Below are positions 46,321 to 58,492 of a stretch of 64,000 nt of DNA, in pieces. Under the pieces are notes generated by a model. That model ran no database searches and was not told the origin of the DNA. It worked only from the letters and a program-made list of their open reading frames with translations. The stretch comes from Mytilus galloprovincialis. Taxonomy: Eukaryota; Mollusca; Bivalvia; Mytilida; Mytilidae. The translations under genes were made by a program, and so were the position numbers. The stretch is from NCBI RefSeq assembly GCF_965363235.1, contig NC_134844.1, forward strand, positions 20,876,646 to 20,940,645, in the 5' to 3' direction. Numbering within the stretch: position 1 is the first letter of the stretch; the number at the start of each line of letters is the position of its first letter.

Positions 46321-46994
46321 CCTTTGAAGAACTGGAAGTCGATATAATGAATCAGTGCGTTTCTTTTGTGTGAATATTTTCTTTGCAGAAAGTAATAATA
46401 TTTGACGATATATAAGTCAAATAATGCATATTTTCAGTTTGGTTTTTTTTTCTAAATAAAGTCATATTCTTTATGTTGGTTCTTTTCTATCAATTTGATT
46501 TTCGTAAATTGTTGTGTTATAAATTTTGCCTTAGCAGTCTATGGAAGAAGCGTATCGATAAAAACTTTTCTTATATCACATAGTGATATTGTCTAATATC
46601 AATTGTAAATATGCAGACATTCCATGCGGTAAATGTTGTTTTCGGCAACGAAAAATTAAGGAAATACTAACTTTAAAACTTATTGTTCAAATATAAACAA
46701 CAATTGATTCTAAATATACATACAAAAGTTAGTTAGAAGCTAAAGTTTATGTCCGTGTAAAATTTGAAGTGCTGTGTTTTTCTTATATACACAAATAAAC
46801 AAATGCTATTAGTTCTTATATAAATGCGATACTTTTAAAATATCATAGCGGTGTTTTTGTTATATCAATATAAGAACTTATTAGTATTAATATTAGACTG
46901 CTGTACCCATATTTTGACAATTTTACTTATTATGTCTGTTTTGTTCACGCATCGTTGTAAATATGACAGAATTTGATGAGGCTGTCATACACGT

Positions 46995-47190
46995 GAGAGG
47001 TTAAGCGCTATAAAACTAGGTTCAATCCACCATTTTCAAACTATGATTTAAAAATGCCAGTACCTAGTCAGAAATATGACAGTTGTTATCCGTTCGTTTG
47101 GTGTGTTTTATCATTTGATTTTACCATTTGATAAGGGATTTTCTGTTTTGAATTTTCCTCGGAGTTCAGTATTTTTGTGATTTTACTTCT
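46995..47190 (+). repeat. Dispersed mussel-type repeat, family R6
   Basis: Contains CTAGGTTCAATCCACC, GAAATATGACAGTTGTTATCC and GAATTTTCCTCGGAGTTCAG. I recognise it as a very common Mytilus repeat. It lies within the 3.4-kb TIR element. Confidence 0.65.
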
Positions 47191-49779
47191 TAGTAGTATT
47201 GTATGTAAATAAGCAGTTTGAAGACCATTGCTTAAATCTAAATTGTTTTTGGTAACATCTTACAAAATTCTCTATTGGTTTTATAAGCAAACTAATCAAA
47301 TAAGGGTTTAATAAACAAGGTCGTAATCAAATAGCTAAGTAACAAAATGATTGTTCACATATATTACATTTAGCAAATTTAATAATGAACGCACCGAAAT
47401 AATATATACTCGATATGCTCGCAACGCACGCATGGAAGACTTTCTTTATTGATAACAATGAAACTAACGTGTGACAAAGATGAATCATACTGTCCTCGTT
47501 CAGATTGATTCGACAAAATCTGACGTGTACTTTTGAATCTCCTTTTTTTATACAAATTAGAGCGTTGTTTTTCCTGTTTGAATGGTTTATCAATAGTAAT
47601 GTTCTTGTTCCTATATAACGTGGTGTTCGCTGTGAGCCACGGCTCCGTGTTTAAGGCCCTACTTAGATCTAAAATGGTTTACTTTAAACAAATTATTACT
47701 TTGATGGTAAGTTGTCTCATTCGAACTCATGCACCATCTTCTTATATCTATAAATCTTTAAAATTTCCCCTTATAAATAATTGATTTCCAGTCCTTTAAC
47801 TGAACGATCTAAATTTATTAATATAAAAAAGATATATACACATTTCTAACGTCAAAAGACATTTACATCTTATTTATTTGTGTTCTAAACATTTTTTGTT
47901 AGTACTCATGAAATAATGAATTTAAAACAAGCGATACGGATTGTTATTTTGCACTAAGAAACGTTCGCGTATTTATACGATCGGTTACTAGTCAAAAACG
48001 AAAGTTAAATCTCTGTGGCAACAATAGTCGGAATGCCCTCGCGGTCATCGCGATGTAAAAGAGCGTCCACGCGGCAACTGATTATGTTCATAGAAATATC
48101 GATTTACTAACGGGAAAGGTCTTTGATATCCAAAAAAGAACTGTTTACCTTCTCAATATTTTTTTATGTTAATGATAAATACATTTTCTGCTTGACAAGA
48201 TTTTTGATTTTCGTTGTATTTGAAGTTGTCCTATTTATAGTCTGAGGCTACTTAGTTGGTATCTTCAAAGTTGGAGACATCAGCATTTGTACATTTTAAT
48301 TTGTTTGGATTATTTATTTTACCATTTGAATATTCATTGTAATTTGGAGCTGTATTGGATTGGATTGTTTGAATGAAGTTTCTTTTAAGTAATGATATTT
48401 TTTGTCTATTTTGATATTACTAAGGTGGATAGGCTATAGTAGTGTGACCAGTATATTAGAATCTAATAGGTCGGTACACTATTTGCAACCGCATTTAAAT
48501 TCCGCCATTGCATCATCACTTCAAATAGAATTAGTCGGTTAAACCATGTGATTGAAAATAATAGAGTGAACAGGTTGTTAACACTTTCAACTATCAATAG
48601 GGTCAAACCACATTTTCGAAATGATAAGTTCATGTAAGCGAAATTTTAGCGATATTGATTCTAAAACCGGTCATGATCTAAGTTTGTGAATTATGTTTGC
48701 AGTTTTCTTGACATGCATTATGACGTGTCATCGTATTCATTTTATATTAGAAAACTATAGCAGTTATATTAGAAAGGTATCGCATTCATAAATTTTTGAT
48801 ATTAAAAAATCATCGCTATGATATAAGACAAGTATCGGCGCAATGATATAATAAAATATAGCAGTATCTTTGACTTATAGGTGATTTTGGCTTAGCAAAC
48901 AATTGAATTCATCTCAATTGCATTCCACTGAATTTGCTACATGATATTTATAGAATGTGTACATCTACAAATGATAAATCGCGCATTTATGTTTCATTTT
49001 TTCAACAGTTCAATTTTCTTGTTTAAATACACCCTGTTTTAAGAAAAGAGTCATTACTTTATACCGAGAAATCTGCCTTTCTTCGTACAAATGCTAACTT
49101 TCGTCTGAAATTTCCCACAATGCAACTCGTTGATGTGAGACGTTATCATATACTTAGACTAAATAACATATGAATTTTACTGCATGATAAAAGCATTAAA
49201 ATTTACGTATACTTCGTATTTTTCGAATTGGTGCTTAGCGGGCTGATATGAAAAGTTTATCACATGCTTCGATTGTTATCACATGCCTTTCCTTAACGTT
49301 ATCGCATGGCTTTCCGGTGATACTCGGCAAATTCCGGAAAATACACTTTAATGCTACGTTGCCAGTGAAAAACATAATAAAGTATTATTGTATACAAACC
49401 AATTAGTTGGATACATGGATACTGGAAACATAAAAAACATTAAAAAAAAAACCAACAAAACAAATTATTAAATAAATGCCTTTTTATAAGTTTCAAACAT
49501 AATTTAGAAAGTTACTTTAAAAAAAGTTTGACTTTTCAAAACAGTGTTCATTATATATATTGTTGGATTATTTTTTTTACTGTCGATTCGTCCTTATTCA
49601 AATGTTTTCTCTATGGAGGCATATGCTAAAAAGATTTCATATCGAATGTACTAAATTTGGGGTCCGACGTCCGTGAACTTTTCACTCTTTAAACTTCTAT
49701 TTGGGAACAACGTAAAAGGATCAATATATGAATCTGTTATTTTCTCCATTGTTGAAGCATATGATAAAAATATCATAAC

Positions 49780-49880
49780 ATCGCATGTATTATCAGTCCT
49801 CTGTCAATATCAGTCCTCGAGCCATGCGGCTCTTGGGCTGATATTGAACCGAAGGCTGATAATACATGCGATATGAAAAA
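49780..49880. repeat. Compound hairpin inside the TIR element
   Basis: ATCGCATGTATTATCAG and CTGATAATACATGCGAT face each other, with an inner CAATATCAG and CTGATATTG pair. Transcribed RNA would fold into a long stem. Confidence 0.7.
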
Positions 49881-49958
49881 TGCCATGTAATAATCTGATA
49901 ATATCGCTCGTTGATATAAGAAAATCTTTATCGAATCGCTTCTTCAATAGACTGCTTA

Positions 49959-52186
49959 GGCCGTTACTTTTCTCAGTTAAATTGTTTTATATTTTTCATG
50001 TCGGGACCTTTTATCGCCGATTATACGGTATTGTTTTTTCTCATTGTTGAAGGCATTACGGTTGCCTCTTAGTTTGACTTTTGATGAATAGTCTCATGCA
50101 AACCATATATCCTAAGACCTTATTCTTATAAGATATTGTTATAAAAAGATGCTAATCTATATACACATTTTTAACATAGTAATTACAATTTATTTCTAAT
50201 AGTATATTAACTTGGTATATTTAATATATCAAATATGAGGATACCCTGGACACACAAACAAAATCATCCAACTATAATGTGGTTGTTTAAGACTTTCCTA
50301 TAAATATATATATGTATTGACTTGACTATAAGCCAACAGTCCCCCCCCCCCTTTTACCTTTCCCTATTTTTTACCAATAAACCGTTGTTATAAGTCTCGC
50401 TTTTTCGTAATTTTGATGGTATCATGCAAATGTTGAATTGAATTGCCATTTCCTTATCTGTAAACTCTAAAAAGTCAATGAACCGTGAATGGAGTCACAG
50501 GGTCAAATAATCTTCATGGACAAGAGAAATGCAAATGCATACCGCATATCATTGATTGATAGTTACTCTCCTTAGATTGAATTGATCTCAAACTTTAACA
50601 TGTAACCTAAGCAAAAGTTTCAAAGTCAAGTGTTAATCATTCTGCTTATGTTTTTCCTTTTAATTCTTTGGTTTAGTTTCATAAATGTACGCAGAATTGG
50701 CAAGTACCTGTTTGCACATTTTAATTTTTAATTTCACAAAACACTCCTATAGCCTGTAAGGCCTGTACTTTTTTTTTATCAAAGGAAAATTATAGCAGTA
50801 TTTATCATAACTCAATTTGCAATGTTCAATGAAGATGTGGATATAATGAAAAATGCTTTGCTGTTCGTCAATGGTTGTATTCGCCCACGAATTGTCCTTA
50901 GAACAAAATCAAAATTCCTAAACCTACTGCACAGTATAAAAAAATAAAGGCGAAACCTACCAAAAGGACAAAATAGAAAATGAACTTATATGGCAAGAAA
51001 ACTTAAGATTGAAAACACGACCCCCATGAAAAACCGGGTTGATTTAAAGCGATCTGGAAGAGTAAGCAGATCTTCATCCACATGTGACAGCCGACTTGTT
51101 GCTCTTAATTTAGTACAAAAACGGTGACAGGTATCATTCGGTTGGTCACACTCGTTGAAAAGGAGGACGAGCTTGTAGTTAAGACGGTCGTCATCTATGA
51201 AACATATATACCATAATGGTCAACTCGTATTGTTAAAAGTTAAAATAGTATAGTGTTAACTTTGTGACATGTGTCAAAATGCTTATTGAGATTATCCACG
51301 GTGTAATGCAAAGACATTTCACCTTTCATATGACCGATGTTTCTTATTAGAAGCAGACGATATACTTTGATATTATTTCTAAAAATGACCCGCGCTTAGG
51401 GAAACGTAGAAAAGACAACATCTAAAGTCAATAAATTGATTTGGACAAGAATCAAACAGCGGCCTCACGCACTCGTGGTGTTCAATAGTTCAATATTTTT
51501 TTGTCAAGCTAAGAATGATATTTTCGCATGTTTCGAACAGTAAACGTGTAAATATCGATATATCGATCGTTAATTATTAGAAAGCGGACATGTTGAACTG
51601 TAAAATCAGAGTGCTGATTTTTTTCATGTTTAAGGTCGGTTTAAGTGTTAGATTAAACAAAAAATGACGTAGCTAAATTTGAAGCGTAGGTGGCTATGTC
51701 GAAAATAATTTATCAGGCAAAGATAACTTTCAACAGAAATAAGTTTCATTTCCCGCCAATTTTTCAATGGTTTATATCTCGAAAACAAAGTATATTTCAT
51801 CAACATTTTTTTGTAAAACATGGAGAAACATTTTCTTATGAATTATTCAAAAATGCTTCAATATTTGCATACATCTGAATACATCGTGGCAGATGTAGAG
51901 TGACGGCGGATATGCTGAATACTATAAACTAACACCGTTCGAAAATAGTCATGGCACCATTTGAAATTTATTTCTAAACAGAATAAGTACGTATATCCAG
52001 AAAAACTGTTTAGTTCTTGTTTTTATTGTAAAACGTTGCAAATTTAGAAATGTTAGTATGGAGGCAAATTATACTTCCTTGTCTTGAAATCCAATATCTT
52101 CAGTTATTATTATATGACCAAAAATTAGAAAAAAAGTAATGCATCAACAGATATGTACATATATATTTCACGGTGTGGCGAAAGGG
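49959..52186. other. Non-coding duplicated flank, right copy
   Basis: Collinear with 8863-11955, but without the extra 128-base unit and the 21-bp minisatellite. An R1 repeat begins it (to about 50110). Poly-C run near 50341-50350. No gene. Confidence 0.65.
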
Positions 52187-52470
52187 GGACGAAAGATACC
52201 AAAGGGACAGTCAAACTCATAAATCTAAAGCAAACTGATAACGCCATGGCTAAAATGAAAAAGACAAACAAAAAACAGCACACATGATACAACATGGAAA
52301 ACTAAAGAAAAAACAACACGAACCCCACCAAAAAACTAGGGGTGATCTCATGTGCTCTGGAAGGGTAAGCAGATCCTGCTCCACATGTGGCACCCGTCGT
52401 GTTGCTTATGTGATAACAAATCCGGTAAATAGTTTAATTCGGTAGGTCACATTCATGAAAGGGAAGGGGG
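52187..52470 (+). mobile_element. Dispersed mussel-type repeat inserted before gene B
   Basis: About 285 bases from GGGACGAAAGATACCAAAGG to AAAGGGAAGGGGGG, placed between GTGTGGCGAA and GAACCTATACC, which are contiguous in the left copy near 11958. A decayed relative lies at about 9890-10075 and 51000-51165. Confidence 0.75.
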
Positions 52471-52904
52471 GAACCTATACCTTAAAATACTTGTATTCAA
52501 TAAATCATTTCTCAATGCAACATGAGAGAAATTACTGCATTGGAATTTGATATAGAATTCTGTATTTGTCAAAGCAAGTTATAAATTAACGAAATAAAAC
52601 GTTTTTGCACATTATAATAATAAAACTAAGCGTTATTTGCCAGTCCTACTTTCCCGAGAAGATCTTAATAAACTGTTATGTTAAAGAGCAGTCGGATTAA
52701 CTTCTGAATAAATTTCTTACATTTTGTAATTGAATAGCAATGAAGGATTTGAAAAACAAATGTTATAATATTTTTAACGTCTGTAAATTATGTACAATAG
52801 ATACATTGCAGAATTAACTGCGCATTTAAAAAAAAACACGATGTATTCTTATCAATATAGCACCACTTACATACTAGTTTGTCAATTTAAAGATATAAAA
52901 TGCC
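52471..52904. other. 3' flank of gene B
   Basis: Collinear with 11958-12390. The poly(A) signal candidate of gene A is AATACA here (near 52562). No gene. Confidence 0.5.
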
Positions 52905-54947
52905 TTAATGAGTTGCTGCATAATAAGCATCTAAAATGTCAGCATATACATTTTTCTGGTCTATTTCCTGTGATAAATCAGATTTCTTCGTGAATGATTT
53001 CATGAAATTAGTACAGTTTCCAAACATGACGGTTACCCCAACCTGTTTATATTCGGAGTTGATCTGTATTAAAGCTTTTTTACCATTCATGTCGATATAG
53101 TTCATAGACGAACAGTCGATGATAATATGGGTAAGAGGTACGACGGGTTTTTCGTTTTCGTGATTTGTTTTGGACAACGAAATTCCCTTTTCAATGTTAC
53201 CGTCATTTTTGCTTGGACTAATGATAATTTCAACATTTAAATCCGGTTGTTTTTTATAGGCTTTCGGATTAAATGTCGCTTTGTATAATTCCGTAATGAA
53301 TTTATCAGATGTAGCAAAGTAGAGAGATGATTCCATTCGAAATATTGCAATTTTCGAGTTACATAAGGGAACATCGTGAGTCTTTTGATCAAGAAGACGA
53401 TCTTCTTGCTGAACTTTTCTAATGGTATACGAAGATGACTTTTGACTTTGCACAACAACTGTTAAAAGACAAAGTTGAACTCCTACATACAAAGCGTAAG
53501 GAAAATCAATAAAGACACCACTTAGTACTGTACCAACAAAGATAACGAAATCGTAACGGTTTACTCGCCAAAGCATCGGTAGGTCCTTAAACTGGTATAA
53601 GAGATTTTTAATAGCTGCTATGATTATACTTGCAAGAACAGATTTAGGTAATGATTCAACATATTTTCCTATGAACATAATCACAAGAAATACAATAACA
53701 GCTGATACTATACCATTCAATGTTGTCTTTGCTCCCATTGTACTCAAAACAATTGTACGATCTGCTGAAACGCAAGCTGGAAAGCAGGAGAAAAAAGACC
53801 CACCCAAATTTGCAATTCCGTATGCGACGAGTTCTTGATTGTCGTCAACTGAATATCCGTGTTTCACTTCACAAAGTCGGGCCATCGAAATCGTAAGCAC
53901 AAAGACTAATGTAGCTACGACAACACTATGTCCTATTATATCTATCGTCACTCTTGGTAGTTCGGGCGTTGGCAGTCTAGCCCGTATTTCTCCAACTACA
54001 CCTATACCGAAGGTGTCATGAAATTTTGCAAAGTACGAAATAATTGTTGCTACGACAACTAAAATAAAATCGATTGGTATTGGCATTTTCATTTTGGTTT
54101 TGCATCTCTCATTAATGACATCTTTTACCAATACAAGTATTATTAAGCATGTTATAGAGACTAAAAATGTAGCAACATGAAACTTTGGAAATGCTTTGAA
54201 TATTTCAATATATACATATATCAGTTTGCCGGGTTTGTTGATTGGTTGAATTGTTATGCCAAGTGCATTAGGGATTTGACTGGACATGATGTGAATAGCG
54301 CCGGTTGTCGTAAAAGCTGCAATGAAAGAAGATGACAAATAAGATGTAATAAAACCCATTCGGAACAACCCCATGATGAACAGCAACAATCCAACAATAA
54401 ACGACGAACCTGCAGCTACCGACGCTTTGTACTCTGAACCTGAATTTTCGATGTCCTGTGAAGATGTTAAGTTGTTATCCGTGGAACCATTATAAGCTGA
54501 GTGATGACCTGTCAATTCATACTGTTCTAACTGCAATTCTACCAGTTCTGCTGTCAAAATAGCAATCAGAGCATTTGTTCCAATCGATACGTGCTGAGAC
54601 GTTCCGAAAAAAGCATATAGAAGCACAGGAAAGCATGAGGTGTACAACCCATACGCCGGTGATAATGATGCTAATACACCCAATGCAAGTCCCTGAGGTA
54701 CATGAAGGCAAGCTACAGATAAGCCGCTTATTATATCATCTAAAATGTACACTCGGAACTTGTATGCTTTTAAGACATTCATGATTGGAAATAATGATAA
54801 TAATAATTGGCATAATTTTGAAAGTTTGCATTTGTCTTTTATTTTCTCCGTAAATGACCTAGACGAGGGCTTCGGTTTGCCATAACATTCAGTTAACTCG
54901 GACTGTGTTTTCGGATATCTGGAAAGCTGTAAAACGAGAGACGACAT
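52905..54947 (-). CDS. SLC26-family anion transporter B (680 aa)
   Basis: An intact single-exon SLC26/SulP transporter, the same length as copy A and differing at roughly 36 residues by eye. Domain layout is as in A: cytosolic N-terminus, TM1 turn VPQGLALG with the usual Gln, signature AYGLYTSCFPVLLY, extracellular loop with NGS and NLT, NQELVAYGIANLGGSFF, and STAS domain with IIIDCSSMNYIDMNGKKAL. The TM10 anion-site motif is unlike A, C and D: SADRT (394-398) instead of APPRT, caused by four base changes within eight bases. A 3' splice site (TTTTAG) lies 46 bases before the ATG, but the first exon and promoter seen for copy A are missing from this duplicate, so its expression is uncertain. 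Confidence 0.9.
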   Translation of the reverse strand: MSSLVLQLSRYPKTQSELTECYGKPKPSSRSFTEKIKDKCKLSKLCQLLLSLFPIMNVLKAYKFRVYILDDIISGLSVACLHVPQGLALGVLASLSPAYGLYTSCFPVLLYAFFGTSQHVSIGTNALIAILTAELVELQLEQYELTGHHSAYNGSTDNNLTSSQDIENSGSEYKASVAAGSSFIVGLLLFIMGLFRMGFITSYLSSSFIAAFTTTGAIHIMSSQIPNALGITIQPINKPGKLIYVYIEIFKAFPKFHVATFLVSITCLIILVLVKDVINERCKTKMKMPIPIDFILVVVATIISYFAKFHDTFGIGVVGEIRARLPTPELPRVTIDIIGHSVVVATLVFVLTISMARLCEVKHGYSVDDNQELVAYGIANLGGSFFSCFPACVSADRTIVLSTMGAKTTLNGIVSAVIVFLVIMFIGKYVESLPKSVLASIIIAAIKNLLYQFKDLPMLWRVNRYDFVIFVGTVLSGVFIDFPYALYVGVQLCLLTVVVQSQKSSSYTIRKVQQEDRLLDQKTHDVPLCNSKIAIFRMESSLYFATSDKFITELYKATFNPKAYKKQPDLNVEIIISPSKNDGNIEKGISLSKTNHENEKPVVPLTHIIIDCSSMNYIDMNGKKALIQINSEYKQVGVTVMFGNCTNFMKSFTKKSDLSQEIDQKNVYADILDAYYAATH

Positions 54948-54993
54948 CTCTTTGTCGCCGTGGGTAGACGAATTTGACCCAGGAGAATAAATT

Positions 54994-55321
54994 ACCTAAA
55001 ACAGATAGAAATAAGAAAGTAAACTTTTTAATCTTTACTAAGTATGTATCGAAACCATAATAAGGGTATATACATTTATGTCAAACTCTAAATATTTCAG
55101 GAGTCTTTAAAACTATGGATAAATTAAACAGCCCATCAGAGTATGCAACTGAAACCAACTTCTTTACTTGACCAATGTCCATTATCTATTTACAATCACA
55201 AAATTTCACTAAGCAGTTCAACTCGTGTGCTGTTATACTCTGGGGGTCAACTTTAATAATTTATTGATATATATTGCCACTGGGGTTCTGTTACCCCATA
55301 CTTGTCATGTATTTAGATTTT
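54994..55321. other. Upstream of gene B, non-coding
   Basis: Collinear with 14481-14730, with a small extra segment near 55240-55320 (GGGGTCAACTTTAATAATT). No gene. Confidence 0.5.
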
Positions 55322-55778
55322 AAACATGTTTATCTTTTCATATATTACGTAGTTAAAATGTAAACCTTTTCATAAATTGCGTAGTTTAAAATGTATACCT
55401 GTTCATACATTGCATAGTTAAAAATGTAACCTTTTCATATATTGCGTAGTTAAAAATGTCAATATATATTTCGTAGTTATAAATGTAACCTTTTCATGTA
55501 TTGTGAAAGTAAAAATGTATACCTTTTCAATATTGCGAAGTTGCAAATGTGTACCTTTTCATATATTGAAGGTTAAATATATATACCTTTTCATATTTGC
55601 GTAGTGAAAAATGTATACCTTTTCATATATTGCGTAGTTAAAAATGTATACCCTTTCATATATTGCGTAGTTAAAAATGTATATCTTTTCATATATTGCG
55701 TAGTTTAAAATGTATACCTTTTCATATATTGCGTAATTAAAAGTGTATACCTTTTCATATATTGCGTAGTTAAAAATT
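55322..55778. repeat. 33-bp minisatellite, right copy, degenerate
   Basis: About 14 units of the same 33-bp repeat as 14733-15372 but with many indels, so no long frame survives. Confidence 0.9.
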
Positions 55779-55861
55779 CATATATTTTCCCGTTTTGCTT
55801 GGGTTTCATGTAGTGTGTATATAATATATATAGAGTAGAATACCAAAATGTCAAAAAGACA

Positions 55862-56012
55862 GGGGCGGATCCAGAACTTTTCCTAAAGAGGGGGAGGCGC
55901 CGTCTGACCTAAGGGGGCGCTCCAATCATGATTCAATGATTCTCTATATAATCAACCAAATTTTTCCCACAAAAGGGGGCCCGGGTCCCCTCAGGCCCAC
56001 CTGGTTCTGCCT
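55862..56012. mobile_element. GGCGGATCCAG-ended miniature repeat, right copy
   Basis: From AGGGGCGGATCCAGAAC to CCACCTGGTTCTGCC. This is the version of the 15461-15996 repeat that lacks reverse-transcriptase sequence. Confidence 0.7.
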
Positions 56013-56060
56013 ATGAAAGAGAGATAATTTGTTGATAAAAACACACAACTGGAAACAATG

Positions 56061-56066
56061 CCTAAT
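56061..56066. other. Junction of the 1.7-kb promoter deletion
   Basis: Here ACTGGAAACAATGCCTAATG runs directly into TTGCAAGGTCATATGAC. In the left copy the two sides are separated by about 16034-17752. The missing part includes the candidate first exon and promoter of gene A. Confidence 0.75.
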
Positions 56067-56289
56067 GTTGCAAGGTCATATGACTTTCATATCTAAATAC
56101 GTTATACGCGAAACCTGCTCCAACCGGGCAATGAGTAAGAGCAACAGAAATTGATACTGTACAATTTGTATGCTCACCATTACGAAACTGTCGAAAAACA
56201 CGTTTTTGTGGTTAAAGATTTTAAAATTTCAGAATTGTTGCCTCACAAAAAAATGTTATGATTAAAATCAAGTTGATAAAGAAACTCAT

Positions 56290-56420
56290 CATAGATACCT
56301 GCATTTAATTTTGTGTTTACGCCAGACGCGTATTTCGTCTATAAAAGACTCATCAGTGACGCTCGAATCCATAAAAGTTATAAAGGCCAAATAAAGTACG
56401 AAGTTGAAGAGTATTGAAGA
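56290..56420 (+). repeat. R2 repeat, right copy
   Basis: The counterpart of 17985-18120, with CCAGACGCGTATTTCGTC and GACTCATCAGTGACGCTCG. Confidence 0.7.
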
Positions 56421-57239
56421 CTTAATTCCTAAAAGTTTGCCAAATACAGCTAAGGTATTCTATTCCTGAGGTAGAAAAGCCTTAGTATTTCAAAGATTCA
56501 AAGTTTTGTAAACAGTTAATTTATAAATGTAACCATATCAATGATAATTCATGTCATCACAGAAGTGCTGACTACTGGGCTGGTGATACCCTCTGGGAAT
56601 TAAAAGTCCACCAAAAGTGGCAATTTGAGATATACATTCAGAAATTGTTTGACTTACGAGTATCTTTACTCTTAAAATATCTATTTTGAAAAGATATTAG
56701 ACTCGATCAGTCTAGTAAGAGAGCACACCAACAATAATTCAAAGGCACAGGTTCAAGACAAACAATGGCTGACCTGGTAAACAGTTTTGTTTAATCTCAT
56801 TAGCTGATCCAGTTACAATATGAACTGTGCGTCTGAGACAGTTTCTTTTATAGTTTTTCAGACGGGACTCCAAGTAAAACGAATGTAGTTTGTTTTTATA
56901 TTTGAAAAGGTACTTACATTTTGAAAGCCGAAAGCGGCATATAAATATGTCATAAATAGTGGTCAGTACCTTTGCTTCCTTAAGGTAATCATTTAAGTCC
57001 ATTTAATTCAAAACTATCAATGTCTATTTATTTACCACTACCCAATAACAACCCGAATAAGATTCCCTAAAGCCAAAACATGTACAGAGTTATACAGTAG
57101 AGCGACGATACTTTTTCCGCTGTTTCAATTTAAAAGGTAATATAAAAGTACTGACCAGTGGAATACTATAAGAAAATTATATTAAATCTTTTAAGTTGTT
57201 ATGCAATCACTGCATAGTATTACAAAGTATTATAAATTT
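56421..57239. other. Non-coding duplicated flank
   Basis: Matches 18121-18935. It includes the short MDLNDYLKEAKVLTTIYD frame at about 57002-56918 (minus) that ends at a GTAAGT as in the left copy. Confidence 0.45.
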
Positions 57240-57592
57240 ACTTATCGTCCTTCCCTCTGCCTATATCACCCTGCTCTGTTGCTCCGTAATTCTCGTATCA
57301 AGACTTCAAAACGAGATCAGGCATTATCAGCGACGTCACAATGTGAGAGGAGAAGTTATCAAGCTTGCTTTTGTCAAGCGTAAAACTGTCTTAGGGAGAA
57401 AGAAACGACCAGTAATAGAACGATAAAAAGATAATCGGGTTTTCTTCGTATAGATATCGTAAAATATCAACCTCTCGACACAATGTGAAACTTTTTAGCT
57501 CGTTCGCTACGCTCACTCGACAAAAAGGTTCACATTGTGGCTCGCGGCTGATATTTTACAATATCAATGTGTAGAAAACCCGATAATCTATA
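57240..57592. mobile_element. Insertion with a foldback half
   Basis: Absent from the left copy, where TTTACCGATTGTG is contiguous near 18930. The right half (57428-57590) is a long hairpin with arms AGATAATCGGGTTTTCT and complement, and TAAAATATCA and complement. The left half holds a 76-codon frame ending GRKKRPVIER, of unknown origin. Confidence 0.7.
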
Positions 57593-58266
57593 CTGATTGT
57601 GTCCTATTCGCTGTGATGATATGTTTACTAAGATTTGTTTTCCCTGATGCATAGATGTGTTAAAATATCCTTGGCATAAAAAAAAAGATTTTTGTTTGTT
57701 TTAAGGTTCTAAAACATTGTCTTCGAACTGCCGGTTTGCGCGCCACTTTGGTGCTGACATGGTTTATAACAACCTTTTTTTCTTATTGTCAATCTATATA
57801 TTGATAAATTATGAAACAAAGATGGATTAAGCTGTTTGTTTAGGTTTTTTTATGTCACATATTGCTCTTCAACTGTTTCGGTTCTTTTAAATCCTTGGTT
57901 TTCGAATATTCAGCTTTGACTGTATTTGATTTAGGTTAATCCAGAAATCTGTCAGGACGCATATAATTCAAAATGTGACTTATTTTTTTTCAAACGCACG
58001 TCTGGCTTACCTATTATAAACCTGGTATCTTTTATGTTTATTACACAGATTTTAGATTCACATTGCGGATAATGCAGGGATGACATAAAACGCTTATCTT
58101 CTTTTCTCATCTGACTACGTTTGTACATAATGCCAATTATAAGTTAAACTTTTGATGAGCTATTGTCAAGATTAGGGGTGTCTTCTTACGTCGTATTATG
58201 TCCGGCTAGCATCTGTCGTTGTATACGTTTTCCAAATCTATTCAAAACCTCTTGACTAAAATTAAC
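57593..58266. other. Non-coding duplicated flank with R3 repeat
   Basis: Matches 18936-19630. The R3 repeat occupies about 57840-58035. No gene. Confidence 0.5.
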
Positions 58267-58492
58267 TTAAGGGTATATTTTTAGTTCTTGCCAATCAGCC
58301 ATGCTAAAGTAAGGCAACAGTAGATTAAATATGTTCATATTGTCTAAGGGGACATGAAAACCATGAAATGAAAGAATGGCATGATCTCTAAAAGGAGCTA
58401 GAGCGGATACGTAAATAGGATAAGCGTCTCCTGCTATGCGTATAAAACCCGCCATGCAATTCTTAATTACATCATCGGGAATATGACATGTT
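58267..58492 (-). CDS. Unassigned conserved exon-like ORF, right copy
   Basis: The counterpart of 19631-19832. The CAG acceptor follows a run of about 22 pyrimidines on the minus strand. The frame reads TCHIPDDVIKNCMAGFIRI to SMADWQELKIYP and ends at TAA. The right copy has Phe where the left has Val, and Trp where the left has a stop. The family is unknown. Confidence 0.4.

Larger units (their letters stand above)
46534..49955. mobile_element. TTA-flanked TIR transposon (3.4 kb), Harbinger-like
   Basis: Terminal inverted repeats of about 43 bp (GCAGTCTATGGAAGAAGCG against GCAGTCTATTGAAGAAGCG at the other end) with TTA on both sides (46531-46533 and 49956-49958). The left copy keeps the empty site, GCCTTAGGCC, near 8862. 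A TTA duplication fits PIF/Harbinger. No transposase frame is found. The interior holds an R6 repeat (46995-47190), an R1-like remnant (about 47560-47760) and a hairpin at 49780-49880. The insertion point is exactly at the start of an R1 repeat. Confidence 0.85.
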
